Positions 8,501 through 18,020 are shown, numbered from the stretch's first letter. The stretch is DNA of 64,000 nt from Streptomyces californicus (GCF_000717645.1 NZ_JNZZ01000008.1:62001-126000), one strand, 5' to 3'. Translations and numbers: made by a program. Notes: generated by a model from the letters alone, not told the origin.

Positions 8501-9292
8501 GTGCGCGCCTCCCTCATCCAGATCGCGGTGGACCCGGACGAATCCGTCAAGGACCGCAGAGCGCGAGCGGCCGCTCTGGTGGTCGCTCAGAGCGGTTCTG
8601 ACCTGGTAGTTCTCCCTGAGCTGTGGCCGGTCGGGGCGTTCGCCTACACCGCGTTCGAGGCGGAGGCGGAGCCGCTGGAGGGCCCCACGCACCAGGTGAT
8701 GGCGAAGGCCGCCGCCGAGGCCGGTGTCTGGCTGCACGCCGGCTCCTTCGTCGAACGGACGGACGACGGCACCCTGTTCAACACCAGCCTGGTCTTCTCG
8801 CCCGAGGGCGAGCGCGCGGCCTTCTACCGCAAGATCCACCGCTTCGGCTTCGACCAGGGCGAGGCGGTGATGATGGGCGCGGGCGAGGAGTTGGTGACGG
8901 TCGCGCTGCCGGACACCACGCTGGGCCTCGCGACCTGTTACGACCTCCGCTTCCCCGAGCAGTTCCGGGGGCTCGTCGACGCGGGGGCCGAGACACTGGT
9001 CGTCGCGGCGGGCTGGCCCGAACGCCGGCGCTCCCACTGGACGCTGCTGGCCCAGGCCCGTGCCGTGGAGAACCAGGCGTACGTCCTCGCCGTCGGGACG
9101 GCGGGCACGCACGCCGACGTCCCGCAGGCGGGCCACAGCATCGTCGTCGACCCCTGGGGCGAGGTGCTGGCCGAGGCGGGTGCGGACGAGGAGATCTTGA
9201 CGGTCGAGCTGGACGCGGAGAAGGTGCGGACGACCCGGGAGCAGTTCCCCGCCCTCAAGGGCCGCCGCCTGGGGCTCGCTTCGCCGCTCTGA
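8501..9292 (+). CDS. Carbon-nitrogen hydrolase (nitrilase superfamily)
   Basis: 263-residue single-domain nitrilase-fold amidase. The catalytic triad is complete: Glu40 in LPELWP, Lys111 in YRKIHRF and Cys146 in LATCYDLRFPE. Length and motifs fit the Nit/omega-amidase-like branch, which hydrolyses small amides such as 2-oxoglutaramate, deaminated glutathione or mycothiol-related amides. The exact substrate is not predictable. The GTG start at 8501 follows AGGA. A mycothiol-type enzyme lies divergently upstream, but a functional link is speculative. Confidence 0.88.
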   Translation: MRASLIQIAVDPDESVKDRRARAAALVVAQSGSDLVVLPELWPVGAFAYTAFEAEAEPLEGPTHQVMAKAAAEAGVWLHAGSFVERTDDGTLFNTSLVFSPEGERAAFYRKIHRFGFDQGEAVMMGAGEELVTVALPDTTLGLATCYDLRFPEQFRGLVDAGAETLVVAAGWPERRRSHWTLLAQARAVENQAYVLAVGTAGTHADVPQAGHSIVVDPWGEVLAEAGADEEILTVELDAEKVRTTREQFPALKGRRLGLASPL

Positions 9293-9337
9293 CCGCGTTC
9301 GGAATCCTCTGTCCGCGTTCGGGGCGTCCGCTCTACA

Positions 9338-9751
9338 GTGAGCGCCGTGACCGAACCGGACGGCGCCCCCTCGACGTTGCTCCGTGGCACGGCGGTCTTC
9401 GCCGCCTGTGCCACGGCCGTGCTCTACCTGCTCGGCCTGCTCCTGACCGGCTTCGCGGTCAGCGAGGTCGGGTCCGGGGCGGACTCGACGCCCATGCACC
9501 AGTGCCGTTCCACCCCCGACCGTCCGGAGGGCGCGACGGTGGAGACGCACGACGTGCGGTACCTCCCCGTGGGCGTCCGGTGCCGCACCACCGACGGCCG
9601 GGAGTTCGACAGCGGCGTCGTGCCCGCCTGGCTCAACCCCGCCCTCGCCGTCTCCTTCGCGGCCACCGTCGTCCTCACGGCGGCGGCCTTCGTCCAGGCG
9701 GACCGGCGGGCGGCCGCGCGACAGCGGACGGCCGTGCGGCAGCCGGGATGA
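9338..9751 (+). CDS. Hypothetical small membrane protein with two TM segments
   Basis: 137-residue protein not assigned to a family. A hydrophobic segment (about 17-40, AVFAACATAVLYLLGLLLTGF) and another (about 98-118) flank an extracytoplasmic loop of about 55 residues with two cysteines (MHQC, VRC) that could form a disulfide. A basic C-terminal tail follows. Start at GTG 9338; a second GTG three codons later is possible. It may be co-transcribed with the nitrilase-family gene 45 bases upstream. Confidence 0.65.
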   Translation: MSAVTEPDGAPSTLLRGTAVFAACATAVLYLLGLLLTGFAVSEVGSGADSTPMHQCRSTPDRPEGATVETHDVRYLPVGVRCRTTDGREFDSGVVPAWLNPALAVSFAATVVLTAAAFVQADRRAAARQRTAVRQPG

Positions 9752-9783
9752 GACCGGACGGGGCCCGGGGGCCATCGGCGCGC

Positions 9784-9799
9784 TGTTTCACGTGAAACA
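9784..9799. promoter_or_regulatory. parS site (ParB-binding), perfect palindrome
   Basis: TGTTTCACGTGAAACA is a perfect 16-bp palindrome containing the 14-bp core GTTTCACGTGAAAC known as ParB-binding parS in Streptomyces and other bacteria. It lies in the short gap between convergent genes, just downstream of both stops. Two more copies in this window strengthen the call. Confidence 0.92.
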
Positions 9800-9817
9800 A
9801 CGCGGCCGGGCGGGCGC

Positions 9818-10309
9818 TCAGCCCCCGTTGTCCTTGTCGGCCAGCACGATCACGCACATCGCGACGGCGATGAGCAGCGCGGTGTCCGCGTCGTCCCGGA
9901 CGACGTCGATGCCGTACGTGTCCCGGAGGGTCAGCCAGCGGCGCGAGATCTGGGCCAGCAGTTCGCCGTCGTACTCGATGGCGAACTCGCGGTCCAGGAT
10001 CTTGCCGCTGACGTCCAGCTCCGTACCGTCCACCAGCGCCACGCGGTAGTGGTTGCGGAGCAGCGACAGCCGCTTCCGCTTGACCGTGGCCAGCTCCTCG
10101 CCGCCCCGCTCGATGAGCATCGTGCCGCGCAGGCTGATGAGCTTCTGCCGCAGCTCGACCAGGATCCGGCCGTCCGCGTCCTTCAGCTCGAAGGTGTCAC
10201 GCAGCCGCATCGCCTTCCCGTCGACCAGGAAGACCTTGCGGCCCGCGTCGTCCTCGATCCAGTAGTCGTCACCGATGGCGAACATCCGCTCACGCACGAG
10301 AAGTCTCAT
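9818..10309 (-). CDS. LURP-one-related (Tubby-like) protein
   Basis: 163-residue protein with the LURP-one/phospholipid scramblase-like fold pattern: repeated short beta strands such as WIEDDAGRKVFLVDGKAM, FELKDADGRILVELRQK and GKILDREFAIEYDGE, then a hydrophobic C-terminal helix (TALLIAVAMCVIVLAD). The family binds membranes or lipids and has no agreed function in bacteria. Start ATG 10309 with a weak GGGAAC upstream. It is divergent from the thioredoxin/NHL gene with only 64 bases between starts, so the promoters must overlap. Confidence 0.8.
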   Translation of the reverse strand: MRLLVRERMFAIGDDYWIEDDAGRKVFLVDGKAMRLRDTFELKDADGRILVELRQKLISLRGTMLIERGGEELATVKRKRLSLLRNHYRVALVDGTELDVSGKILDREFAIEYDGELLAQISRRWLTLRDTYGIDVVRDDADTALLIAVAMCVIVLADKDNGG

Positions 10310-10373
10310 GGGGCACAGGTTCCCCCGGGCCCCGGCGGAATGCGCGCAGGCGATCAGGGTGTTGACTGGTGAC

Positions 10374-12191
10374 ATGGCAACACGTGCACGCGTCCGCGCC
10401 CCCGAACTCATCGGCAAGGGCGGCTGGCTCAATACAGGCGACCAGCAGTACACCCTCGCTGACCTGCGAGGACGTATCGTCATCCTCGATTTCTGGACGT
10501 TCTGCTGCGTGAACTGTCTGCATGTTCTGGACGAGCTGCGCGAGCTGGAGGAGAAGCACCGCGACACCGTGGTGATCATCGGGGTCCACTCGCCGAAGTT
10601 CGTCCACGAGGCCGAGCACCAGGCCGTCGTCGACGCCGTCGAGCGCTACGAGGTCCACCACCCCGTCCTCGACGATCCCGAACTGGCCACATGGAAGCAG
10701 TACGCGGTCCGCGCCTGGCCGACGCTCGTCGTGATCGACCCCGAGGGCTATGTCGTCGCCCAGCACGCGGGCGAGGGCCACGCGCACGCCATCGAGAAGC
10801 TCGTCCAGGAGTTGGAGGACGAGCACGGGGCCAAGGGGACGCTGCGCCGGGGCGACGGCCCCTACGTCGCGCCCGAGCCGGTCGCCACCCACCTGCGCTT
10901 CCCCGGCAAGGCGCTGCTGCTGCCGGACGGCGGCGTTCTGGTCTCCGACACCACCCGTCACCGCCTGGTCGAGCTGGACGCGGACGGCGAGACCGTACGG
11001 CGCCACTTCGGCACCGGGGAGCGCGGACTGCGCGACGGCGGCCCGGACGAGGCCCGGTTCAGCGAACCGCAGGGCCTCGCCGTGCTCCCGGACGGCCGGA
11101 TCGCCGTCGCGGACACCGTCAACCACGCGATCCGCGCCCTCGACCTCACGACCGGGGTGACCGGCACCCTCGCCGGAACCGGCCGCCAGTGGTGGCAGGG
11201 GACCCCGACCAGCGGCCCGGCACGCGAGGTGGACCTCTCCTCGCCGTGGGACATCGCCTGGTTCGGCGACCGGCTGTGGATCGCCATGGCGGGCGTGCAC
11301 CAGCTGTGGACGTACGACCCGGAGAGCGCGACCGTGCGCGTCGCCGCCGGGACCACCAACGAGGGCCTGGTCGACGGGCCGGCCGCCGACGCCTGGTTCG
11401 CCCAGCCGTCCGGGCTCGCCGTCTCCGCGGACGGGGAACGGCTCTGGGTGGCCGACTCGGAGACCTCCGCCCTGCGCTGGGTCGACCGCGACGAGCACGT
11501 GCGCACCGCCGTCGGCGAGGGCCTCTTCGACTTCGGCCACCGCGACGGAGCGGCCAGTCAGGCGCTGCTCCAGCACCCGCTCGGCGTCACCGCGCTGCCC
11601 GACGGGTCCGTGGCGATCAGCGACACGTACAACCACGCCCTGCGCCGGTACGATCCGGCGTCCGGCGAGGTCACCACGCTGGCCACCGACGTCCGCGAGC
11701 CGAGCGACGCGGTGCTCGTCGACGGCGATCTCGTCGTCGTCGAGTCGGCCCGCCACCGGCTGACCAGGCTCCGGCTGCCCGAGGAGGCGGTCCGGGTCGC
11801 CGACCGGGCGCACCGCACCCGGCGGGCCGCCACCGAGATCGCCCCGGGCGCCCTCCGCCTCGACGTGGTCTTCGAGGCGCCCGCGGGGCAGAAACTGGAC
11901 ACCCGCTACGGCCCCTCGACCCGGCTGCTGGTCTCCGCGACGCCGCCGGAGCTGCTGGCGGAGGGCTCGGGCACGGGCACCGACCTGGGGCGTGACCTGG
12001 TGCTCGCGGACGGGGTCGCCGAGGGCGTGCTGCACGTCTCCGCGATGGCCGCGTCCTGCGACGACGACCCGGCCAACGAGTACCCGGCCTGCCATGTGCA
12101 CCAGCAGGACTGGGGCGTACCCGTCCGGGTCACGGCGGACGGCGAGCCCCGGCTGGCCCTGGTGCTGGCCGGGATGGACTCCCCCTCCTGA
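10374..12191 (+). CDS. Thioredoxin-like domain plus NHL-repeat protein
   Basis: 605-residue protein. Residues about 10-150 form a TlpA/DipZ-like thioredoxin fold with the redox motif Cys45-Val-Asn-Cys48 in FWTFCCVNCLH. Residues about 165-480 contain NHL beta-propeller repeats (recurring DGRIAVADTVNHAIRA and DGSVAISDTYNHALRR), and a C-terminal beta domain follows. This architecture equals the conserved NHLRC2 family found from bacteria to animals; its substrate is unknown. No signal peptide is visible, so it is likely cytoplasmic. The ATG at 10374 has no good ribosome-binding site. It is convergent with the lipoprotein gene downstream. Confidence 0.88.
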   Translation: MATRARVRAPELIGKGGWLNTGDQQYTLADLRGRIVILDFWTFCCVNCLHVLDELRELEEKHRDTVVIIGVHSPKFVHEAEHQAVVDAVERYEVHHPVLDDPELATWKQYAVRAWPTLVVIDPEGYVVAQHAGEGHAHAIEKLVQELEDEHGAKGTLRRGDGPYVAPEPVATHLRFPGKALLLPDGGVLVSDTTRHRLVELDADGETVRRHFGTGERGLRDGGPDEARFSEPQGLAVLPDGRIAVADTVNHAIRALDLTTGVTGTLAGTGRQWWQGTPTSGPAREVDLSSPWDIAWFGDRLWIAMAGVHQLWTYDPESATVRVAAGTTNEGLVDGPAADAWFAQPSGLAVSADGERLWVADSETSALRWVDRDEHVRTAVGEGLFDFGHRDGAASQALLQHPLGVTALPDGSVAISDTYNHALRRYDPASGEVTTLATDVREPSDAVLVDGDLVVVESARHRLTRLRLPEEAVRVADRAHRTRRAATEIAPGALRLDVVFEAPAGQKLDTRYGPSTRLLVSATPPELLAEGSGTGTDLGRDLVLADGVAEGVLHVSAMAASCDDDPANEYPACHVHQQDWGVPVRVTADGEPRLALVLAGMDSPS

Positions 12192-12199
12192 GAGGGGCG

Positions 12200-12287
12200 G
12201 CGCACGGTCCTGGCGGAGACGGTGCACAGTCCTGATGGAGACGGCGCACGGCTCTGACGGATACGGCGCACGGTCTCCTGAAGGACG
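12200..12287. repeat. Tandem repeat, four 22-bp units
   Basis: Units at 12200-12221, 12222-12243, 12244-12265 and 12266-12287 begin GCGCACGGTC or close variants, and the first three end in GAGACG or GATACG. The period is exactly 22 bp with increasing divergence to the right. It lies directly after the stop of the thioredoxin/NHL gene and before its terminator. Confidence 0.75.
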
Positions 12288-12289
12288 AC

Positions 12290-12338
12290 GAACGGGAACG
12301 GCCGAGCCCGGGGGACGGAGGCTCGGACGTTCCCGTTC
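12290..12338. terminator. Bidirectional terminator
   Basis: Long inverted repeat: GAACGGGAACG (12290-12300) plus CCGAGCC (12302-12308) pair with GGCTCGG (12320-12326) plus CGTTCCCGTTC (12328-12338), with one mismatch position. It lies between two convergent genes. Confidence 0.85.
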
Positions 12339-12399
12339 CGTCCGTCCGCGCTCCTCGGCCGGACGGGTGCCGCGCGTGTCCGGCTGATCGCGCGGCGGC

Positions 12400-13155
12400 T
12401 CAGAACTCGTCGGCGCCGTTGCGCAGCTCGGTGGTCCAGTAGCCGGTGGCCCACTTCTGCGGGTTGACGGACAGCCCCTCGGCGACCGGGGACTTCACGA
12501 CCGCCATGCCGCCGCCGTTGGCCTTCAGCGTGACGGTGAACTCCTTCACCGTCTCGGTGTTCTCCTTGCGGCCGCCCTCGGACATGCGCACCGCGACATA
12601 CGCGGACTGGCCGGGCTCCAGGACCACCGGGGACGCCGGCTTGCTCTTGGCGACGGGCGGGACGATGCCCCGGGCGTTGTCCAGGAAGTGGATGTGCGGG
12701 TACTCCTTCATCTCGCAGCTCGCGCCGGAGGTGTTCTTCGCGGACAGCGTGAGGTGGGTGTAGGGCGGGCCGTCCTGGCGCTCGGCGGTGATCTTCAGAC
12801 CCTTCGCCGTGCAGAGGGGGGTGCCCGCCTTGGCGGCCTTGGTGCCGCTGCCGCTCTGCGCGCTCTCGCCCTGGCCGCCGCCCTGCTGCGAGGCCCCCTG
12901 GCCCTGACCCTGGCCCTTGCCGCCGCTCTGCTCCGCCGCGCCCTCGCCGCCGCTCTGCGTCTCGCCGCCCTGCTCCTTGTCACCGCTCTGCGCGACCGGG
13001 GTCGTGGACGTCGAGGACGCCGCGGAGGCGGTGCGGTCCGTCGGGCCGGCGGACTTGGTGCCACCGTCGTCGCCGCCGCACGCGGTGAGCGAGAGGGCGA
13101 GGGCGGCGGTGGCCGCGGAGACGAGTACGGCGGTGCGGTTGCGGTAGGTGCGCAT
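12400..13155 (-). CDS. DUF4232-type lipoprotein
   Basis: 251-residue exported lipoprotein. A basic start and hydrophobic stretch lead to the lipobox LTAC with the acylated Cys26. A low-complexity Gly/Gln/Ser/Glu linker (about 27-115) serves as a flexible spacer, and a folded C-terminal domain (about 115-251) carries paired cysteines (TPLCTAKGL, GASCEMKEY) and the pattern of DUF4232. Such proteins are abundant in Streptomyces and of unknown function, probably cell-wall associated. Start ATG 13155, transcribed leftward towards a shared terminator. Confidence 0.85.
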   Translation of the reverse strand: MRTYRNRTAVLVSAATAALALSLTACGGDDGGTKSAGPTDRTASAASSTSTTPVAQSGDKEQGGETQSGGEGAAEQSGGKGQGQGQGASQQGGGQGESAQSGSGTKAAKAGTPLCTAKGLKITAERQDGPPYTHLTLSAKNTSGASCEMKEYPHIHFLDNARGIVPPVAKSKPASPVVLEPGQSAYVAVRMSEGGRKENTETVKEFTVTLKANGGGMAVVKSPVAEGLSVNPQKWATGYWTTELRNGADEF

Positions 13156-13334
13156 GACGAGTTCCCCGACGCGAGGGGCCGCCTCCGCTTATTCCAGCGG
13201 TGAAGCGGCCGGTGAGCTGCTGACAGGAAGAAGTCTGCGCGGCCCCGCTCACGTTCCGGTGGCGTCCCACTGACGTTCGGCTGACGCGCCCGAACGCCCC
13301 TCTCCCCGCCGTCCCCCGCTCTCGGCGGCGCGGC

Positions 13335-16193
13335 TCAGGGCGCGGTGGCGAGGCGGAGCGCGGACCGCTCGTGGCGTACGCGGTAGGACGGCTCCGCCGT
13401 GGTGCGCACCAGGACCTCCAGCGCCCGCACCGCCCCCTCGTCGTAGCCGGCGTCCTCCGCTTCCCGCGCCGCCCGGTCCAGCAGCCGGACGCCGTCGTCC
13501 TCCTGGCCCAGCGCCAGGTGCGCCTCGCCGCAGATCGCCAGCAGCAGCGACCGGCGTGCCGCCTCCTCGTGCTCGGGGCCCAGGTCGAGCGCGGTCCGCG
13601 CATGGGCCAGCGCCTCCTCGGGGCGGCGCGCGGTGAGCCGCATCCGGGCCAGGTGCTGGAGCGCGAGCATCTCGGTGTGCCGGTCCTCCTCCCGGCGGGC
13701 CAGCTCCACGGCGCGGGCGCAGTTCTCCGTCGCGGCCGGCAGCTCGCCCAGCTCGGCCCGGACGACCGCCAGGTTGATCAGCGCGGTCGCCTCGCCCAGC
13801 GGATCCCCGGCCTCCCGGGCGAGCCGGGGCGAGTGCTCCAGGAGGGCGGCGGCCTCGGCCGCCCGGCCCTCCTCCGTCAGCACCCAGCCGAGCAGCGTGA
13901 GCACCCTCGACTCGGCGTACGCGTCCTTGCCCGCGCGGGCCGATTCCAGCGCCAGCTCCAGCAGCGGCGTCCAGTTGTCCCTCACCCGCCACACCACCTG
14001 CGGCCACTGGAGCAGGATGATCCGCCAGGCCCGGTCCTCCAGCCCGGCGTCCCGTGCCGCCTGGGCGGCGAGCGCCAGATTCTCCCGCTCGGCGGACAGC
14101 CAGCGCATCGCCTCCGCGCGGTCGGCGAAGTCCCGTACGGCGGCGGGCCGGCGGAAGCCGTCCGGGAGCACGAAGCAGGGTTCGCCGCCGGGCTCGGCCG
14201 TGTCGGCGGCGGCGAGCGCCGTGGCGATGCCGTGGTCGAGGACGCCGACGAGGGCCTCGCGCGCGGCGGCCGGGTCGAGGCCCCGGGCGTAGAGGCGCAC
14301 CAGGTCGTGCAGGACCCACCGGCCCGGGGCGGTCTCGGAGACGAGGTGGGCGGCGGCGAGCCGCTCCAGCGCGGCCGCCGCGGCCACCGGGTCCGTCCCC
14401 GCCAGCGCGGCCGCCGCATACGGGTCGACATGGCCGCCGGGATGGTGGCCGAGGCGGGCGAACTGGTGGACGGCGTCCGGCGGCAGGTGCTGGACGGTCA
14501 GCCGCAGCGCCGCCGCGACGCCCGTGTCGTCCACGTCGAGGAACGCCAGCCGGCCGCGCTCGTCGGCCAGTTCGTCGGCGAGGGCCGCCAGCGTCCATTG
14601 CGGCCGCCCCGCAAGCCGGGCCGCGGTGACGCGCAGCGCGAGCGGCAGCCCGCCGCAGAGCTCGGCGAGCCGCCTGGCCGCCACCGGTTCGGCGAGCACC
14701 CGCTCCTCCCCCAGCACCCCGGCGAGCAGCGCCGTGCCGTCGTCGGCCTCCAGCGTGTCCAGGGGTACGGGGCGGGCGGCGTCCGAGGCGATCAGCCCTT
14801 CCAGCCGGTGCCGGCTCGTCACGAGCGTGACGCAGTCCGTGCCGCCCGGGAGCAGTGCGCGGACGGTGGCGGAGTCGCGGGCGTTGTCGAGGACCACCAG
14901 CAGCCGGCGCCGGCCGGTCAGCGAGCGGAAGAGCGCGGCGGCGGCCGGGGCGGACTCCGGGACCCGGCGCGGCGGGACGCCGAGCGCCAGCAGGAACTCC
15001 CGCAGGACGTCGATCTGCGCGGGCTCGCCGGCCTCGCTGAACCCGCGCAGATCGGCGAAGAGCCGCCCGTCGGGGAAGAGCGCCTCGTTGCGGTGCGCCC
15101 ACTGGAGCGCCAGGGCGGTCTTGCCGACCCCGGCAGGCCCGGTGACCAGGCAGACGGGAGACTCGCCCGCCGCCGCCCGGGTGAGCGCGGCCAGCTCCGC
15201 GGTGCGCCCCTGGAAGCCGCGGGGGGCCCGGGGGAGCAGGTCGACGGGGAGCGGATCGGCGGGGTGCACGGCGGGCTGCGCCGAGGACGGAGGACGCCGT
15301 ACGACGGGGGGCGCCCCAGCCGCGTCGCCCGCGACCGGCGGCTCTGCGACGGGTACGGCGCCGACCTCGGTGGAGGCGGGAGACGCGGTGGAGGGGACCG
15401 CCGGGCCGGAGGAGACCCTCGCACGGGCGGCCGGGGCGGCGACCGCAGGCCCCGGATCGCCGCGCAGGATCAGCGCGTACGCGTCGGCCAGCTTGGGCCC
15501 GGGGTCGATACCCAGCTCGTCGGCGAGGAGCCGCCGCGTCCGGTGGAACCGGTCCAGGGCCTCCGACTGGCGTCCCGCCCGGTACAGCGCCAGCATCAGC
15601 TCCGCGGCCAGCGACTCGCGCAGCGGGTGCGCCGCCGTCTCGGCCGACAGCAGGGCCGCCGCCCGGTGGTGCTCGCCGAGCGTCCCGTACGTACGGGCCA
15701 GCAGCTCGACCGTCGCCAGCCGCGACTCCTCCAGGGAGTGCGCGGCCGCCTTCAGCGGCGGCCCGGCGAACGCCCCGCTGAGCGCCGGGCCCTGCCAGAG
15801 CGACAGCGCCTCCTTCAGCATCAGCACGGTGTCACCCGGGCTGCGCTGCTCCCGCGCCAGCATCAGCAGTTCCTCGAACCGCTGCGCGTCCACCAGTGTC
15901 TCGGGCGCCCGGAGCACATAGGCGTCACCGAGGGTGGCCAGCTCGACCCCGTAGGCCTCCGCGTCCGCGCCCACCAGCAGGGCGCGCAGCCGCGACACAT
16001 GGCCCTGGATGACCCCACGGGCCTGCGACGGCGGGGTGTCGTCCCACAGGGAGTCCGTCAGCCGACCGACCGAGACCGGAGTGTTGGCGGACAGCAGAAG
16101 CGCCGCGAGCAGGCTGCGGCGTTTGGCCGGGCCCAGGGGCAGTGGTCCGGTGTACGTCTCGACGGCGACCGTACCGAGCAGCCGGAACTCCAC
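13335..16193 (-). CDS. SARP/AfsR-like regulator (DNA-binding, BTAD, NB-ARC, TPR)
   Basis: 952-residue regulator. A winged-helix trans_reg_C domain (about 1-95, EFRLLG to LRAL) is followed by a bacterial transcriptional activator domain (about 100-240), a Pro/Ala linker, an NB-ARC STAND ATPase with Walker A GPAGVGKTAL (about 353), and C-terminal TPR-like helices (about 640-940). The layout matches AfsR, the global activator of secondary metabolism. The GTG at 16193 is preferred because AGGAA lies seven bases upstream; an in-frame GTG at 16223 is the alternative. No biosynthetic cluster is adjacent, so targets are elsewhere. STAND proteins usually switch on when the TPR part binds a signal. Confidence 0.9.
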   Translation of the reverse strand: MEFRLLGTVAVETYTGPLPLGPAKRRSLLAALLLSANTPVSVGRLTDSLWDDTPPSQARGVIQGHVSRLRALLVGADAEAYGVELATLGDAYVLRAPETLVDAQRFEELLMLAREQRSPGDTVLMLKEALSLWQGPALSGAFAGPPLKAAAHSLEESRLATVELLARTYGTLGEHHRAAALLSAETAAHPLRESLAAELMLALYRAGRQSEALDRFHRTRRLLADELGIDPGPKLADAYALILRGDPGPAVAAPAARARVSSGPAVPSTASPASTEVGAVPVAEPPVAGDAAGAPPVVRRPPSSAQPAVHPADPLPVDLLPRAPRGFQGRTAELAALTRAAAGESPVCLVTGPAGVGKTALALQWAHRNEALFPDGRLFADLRGFSEAGEPAQIDVLREFLLALGVPPRRVPESAPAAAALFRSLTGRRRLLVVLDNARDSATVRALLPGGTDCVTLVTSRHRLEGLIASDAARPVPLDTLEADDGTALLAGVLGEERVLAEPVAARRLAELCGGLPLALRVTAARLAGRPQWTLAALADELADERGRLAFLDVDDTGVAAALRLTVQHLPPDAVHQFARLGHHPGGHVDPYAAAALAGTDPVAAAAALERLAAAHLVSETAPGRWVLHDLVRLYARGLDPAAAREALVGVLDHGIATALAAADTAEPGGEPCFVLPDGFRRPAAVRDFADRAEAMRWLSAERENLALAAQAARDAGLEDRAWRIILLQWPQVVWRVRDNWTPLLELALESARAGKDAYAESRVLTLLGWVLTEEGRAAEAAALLEHSPRLAREAGDPLGEATALINLAVVRAELGELPAATENCARAVELARREEDRHTEMLALQHLARMRLTARRPEEALAHARTALDLGPEHEEAARRSLLLAICGEAHLALGQEDDGVRLLDRAAREAEDAGYDEGAVRALEVLVRTTAEPSYRVRHERSALRLATAP

Positions 16194-16343
16194 GAAACGG
16201 TTCCTCTTCCGGTCAGGGCGCACCCACGGTGGGGGCGCGGGATCCTTCCCAGAATATCGGGGGCTCCGCAGGTCCGGTGCCGGGCCGCCGGGCCCGGCGG
16301 CGACGTCCGGCCCGTCGTCCGGGCCGCTCGTCGCCGCGGGTCG

Positions 16344-16565
16344 TCAGTGGTAGCGCTGTTCGTCGTCCGCGACGACGGTGGTGGTGGGCGGCACGACCAT
16401 CCGGCGGCGCCGCGCGATGCTCATGTACACGAAGACCCCGACGAGGCCGACGAGCATCATGATCCATCCGACCAGGTCGACGTTGACCGAGTCGACCTGC
16501 CAGTCGGTGGCGAACGCCAGGATCGCGCCGACACCGATCAGGAGAATGCATCCTCCGAGTCCCAT
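16344..16565 (-). CDS. Small two-TM membrane protein (DUF6458-like)
   Basis: 73-residue protein with two hydrophobic segments: GCILLIGVGAILAFAT (about 4-20) and VGWIMMLVGLVGVFVYMSI (about 32-50), separated by DWQVDSVNVDL. A basic RRRR stop-transfer stretch and a short cytoplasmic tail follow. The pattern is that of a widespread actinobacterial family of unknown role. GGAGG stands well placed before the ATG at 16565; the longer frame to 16667 lacks support. Confidence 0.8.
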   Translation of the reverse strand: MGLGGCILLIGVGAILAFATDWQVDSVNVDLVGWIMMLVGLVGVFVYMSIARRRRMVVPPTTTVVADDEQRYH

Positions 16566-16721
16566 GACTTCCGCCTCCTCGACCGCCCGGTGAGTCCGGG
16601 CCGGTGTACGGATCGCGTACCCGGCCCGGCAACAACCATGTGCGCGAGGGCGGTTGGACGTTCCCAACCGCGTGGGAGGCGGCGGCCGGAGCGTGCTCCG
16701 GGCAGGTCGGGCGTCCTTGGG

Positions 16722-18020
16722 TCAGCCGGCGAGGAACGCGGTCAGCGCGTTCGCCAGCAGATACGGGTCGTCCGCGCCGCACAGCTCACGGGCGCTGTGC
16801 ATCGAGAGGATCGCCACGCCGATGTCCACGGTCTGGATGCCGTGCCGGGCGGCGGTGATCGGGCCGATCGTGGTGCCGCAGGGCATCGCGTTGTTGGACA
16901 CGAAGCTCTGCCAGGGCACGCCCGCCTTCTCGCAGGCGGCGGCGAACACCGCGCGACCGCTGCCGTCGGTGGCGTACCGCATGTTGACGTTGACCTTGAG
17001 GATCGGCCCGCCGTTGGCGACCGGGTGGTGCGTCGGGTCGTGGCGCTCGGCGTAGTTCGGGTGCACGGCGTGACCGGTGTCGGAGGAGAGGCAGACCGTG
17101 CCGGCGAAGGCGCGGGCGCGGTCCTCGTACGTGCCGCCGCGCGCGAACACCGAGCGCTCCAGCACCGAGCCCAGCAGCGGCCCGTCCGCACCGGTGTCGG
17201 ACTGCGAGCCGTTCTCCTCGTGGTCGAAGGCGGCGAGCACCGGGATGTACGGGATGTCGGCGTCGTCCTGTGCGGCGACGGCGGCCAGGGCGGCGGTCGC
17301 GGCGTGCACCGAGAGCAGGTTGTCCATCCGGGGACCGGCCACCAGCTCGCGGTCCCGGCCCAGGTAGGAGGGCGGCTCGATGGCGTGCGGCATCAGGTCC
17401 CAGCCGGTGACGTCCTCCGCGGCGACGCCCGCCTCCTCGGCGACGAACCGGATCAGGTCGCCCTCCTCGACGTCGCCGAGCCCCCAGATCGGCTGCATGT
17501 GCTTCTGCCGGTCGAGCTTGAGCCCGTCGGTGTTGGCGGACCGGTCCAGGTGCACGGCCAGTTGCGGTACGCGCAGCAGCGCCCGGTCGATGTTGACCAG
17601 CCGGTGGGTGCCGTCGCGCAGCGAGATCCGCCCGGCCAGGCCCAGGTCCCGGTCGAGCCAGGTGTTCAGCAGAGTGCCGCCGTAGACCTCCACGGCGATC
17701 TGGCGCCAGCCGTGCGCCCCGGTGTCGGGCAGCGGCTTGACCCGCAGGTTGGGGGAGTCGGTGTGCGCACCGGCGATGCGGAACGGCGTGTGGGCCCCGG
17801 CGCCCTCCGGCACGTACCAGGCGACGATGGCCCCGCCGCGCAGCACGTACTTCCCCCCGGCCGACGCGTCCCAGGCGGCGGTCTCCTCGACCTGCCGGAA
17901 CCCGGCCTCCTCCAGCCGGGCGGCGGCGTTCGCCACGGCGTGGTACGGGGACGGGCTGGCCGCCAGGTAGGACATCAGGTCATCGGTGTGGGCGCGGTCG
18001 AATCGTTGAGGGGAACTCAT
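16722..18020 (-). CDS. M18-family metallo-aminopeptidase
   Basis: 432-residue cytoplasmic aminopeptidase of the M18 (aspartyl aminopeptidase/ApeB) family, cleaving N-terminal residues with a two-zinc centre. Visible metal and catalytic motifs are AGAHTDSPNLRVKP (His about 86), DHEENGSQSDTG (about 266) and ILSMHSARE (His about 407). ATG 18020 is chosen; a GTG three codons upstream (18029) is an alternative. The neighbours are unrelated small genes, so it is probably a free-standing housekeeping peptidase. Confidence 0.9.
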   Translation of the reverse strand: MSSPQRFDRAHTDDLMSYLAASPSPYHAVANAAARLEEAGFRQVEETAAWDASAGGKYVLRGGAIVAWYVPEGAGAHTPFRIAGAHTDSPNLRVKPLPDTGAHGWRQIAVEVYGGTLLNTWLDRDLGLAGRISLRDGTHRLVNIDRALLRVPQLAVHLDRSANTDGLKLDRQKHMQPIWGLGDVEEGDLIRFVAEEAGVAAEDVTGWDLMPHAIEPPSYLGRDRELVAGPRMDNLLSVHAATAALAAVAAQDDADIPYIPVLAAFDHEENGSQSDTGADGPLLGSVLERSVFARGGTYEDRARAFAGTVCLSSDTGHAVHPNYAERHDPTHHPVANGGPILKVNVNMRYATDGSGRAVFAAACEKAGVPWQSFVSNNAMPCGTTIGPITAARHGIQTVDIGVAILSMHSARELCGADDPYLLANALTAFLAG

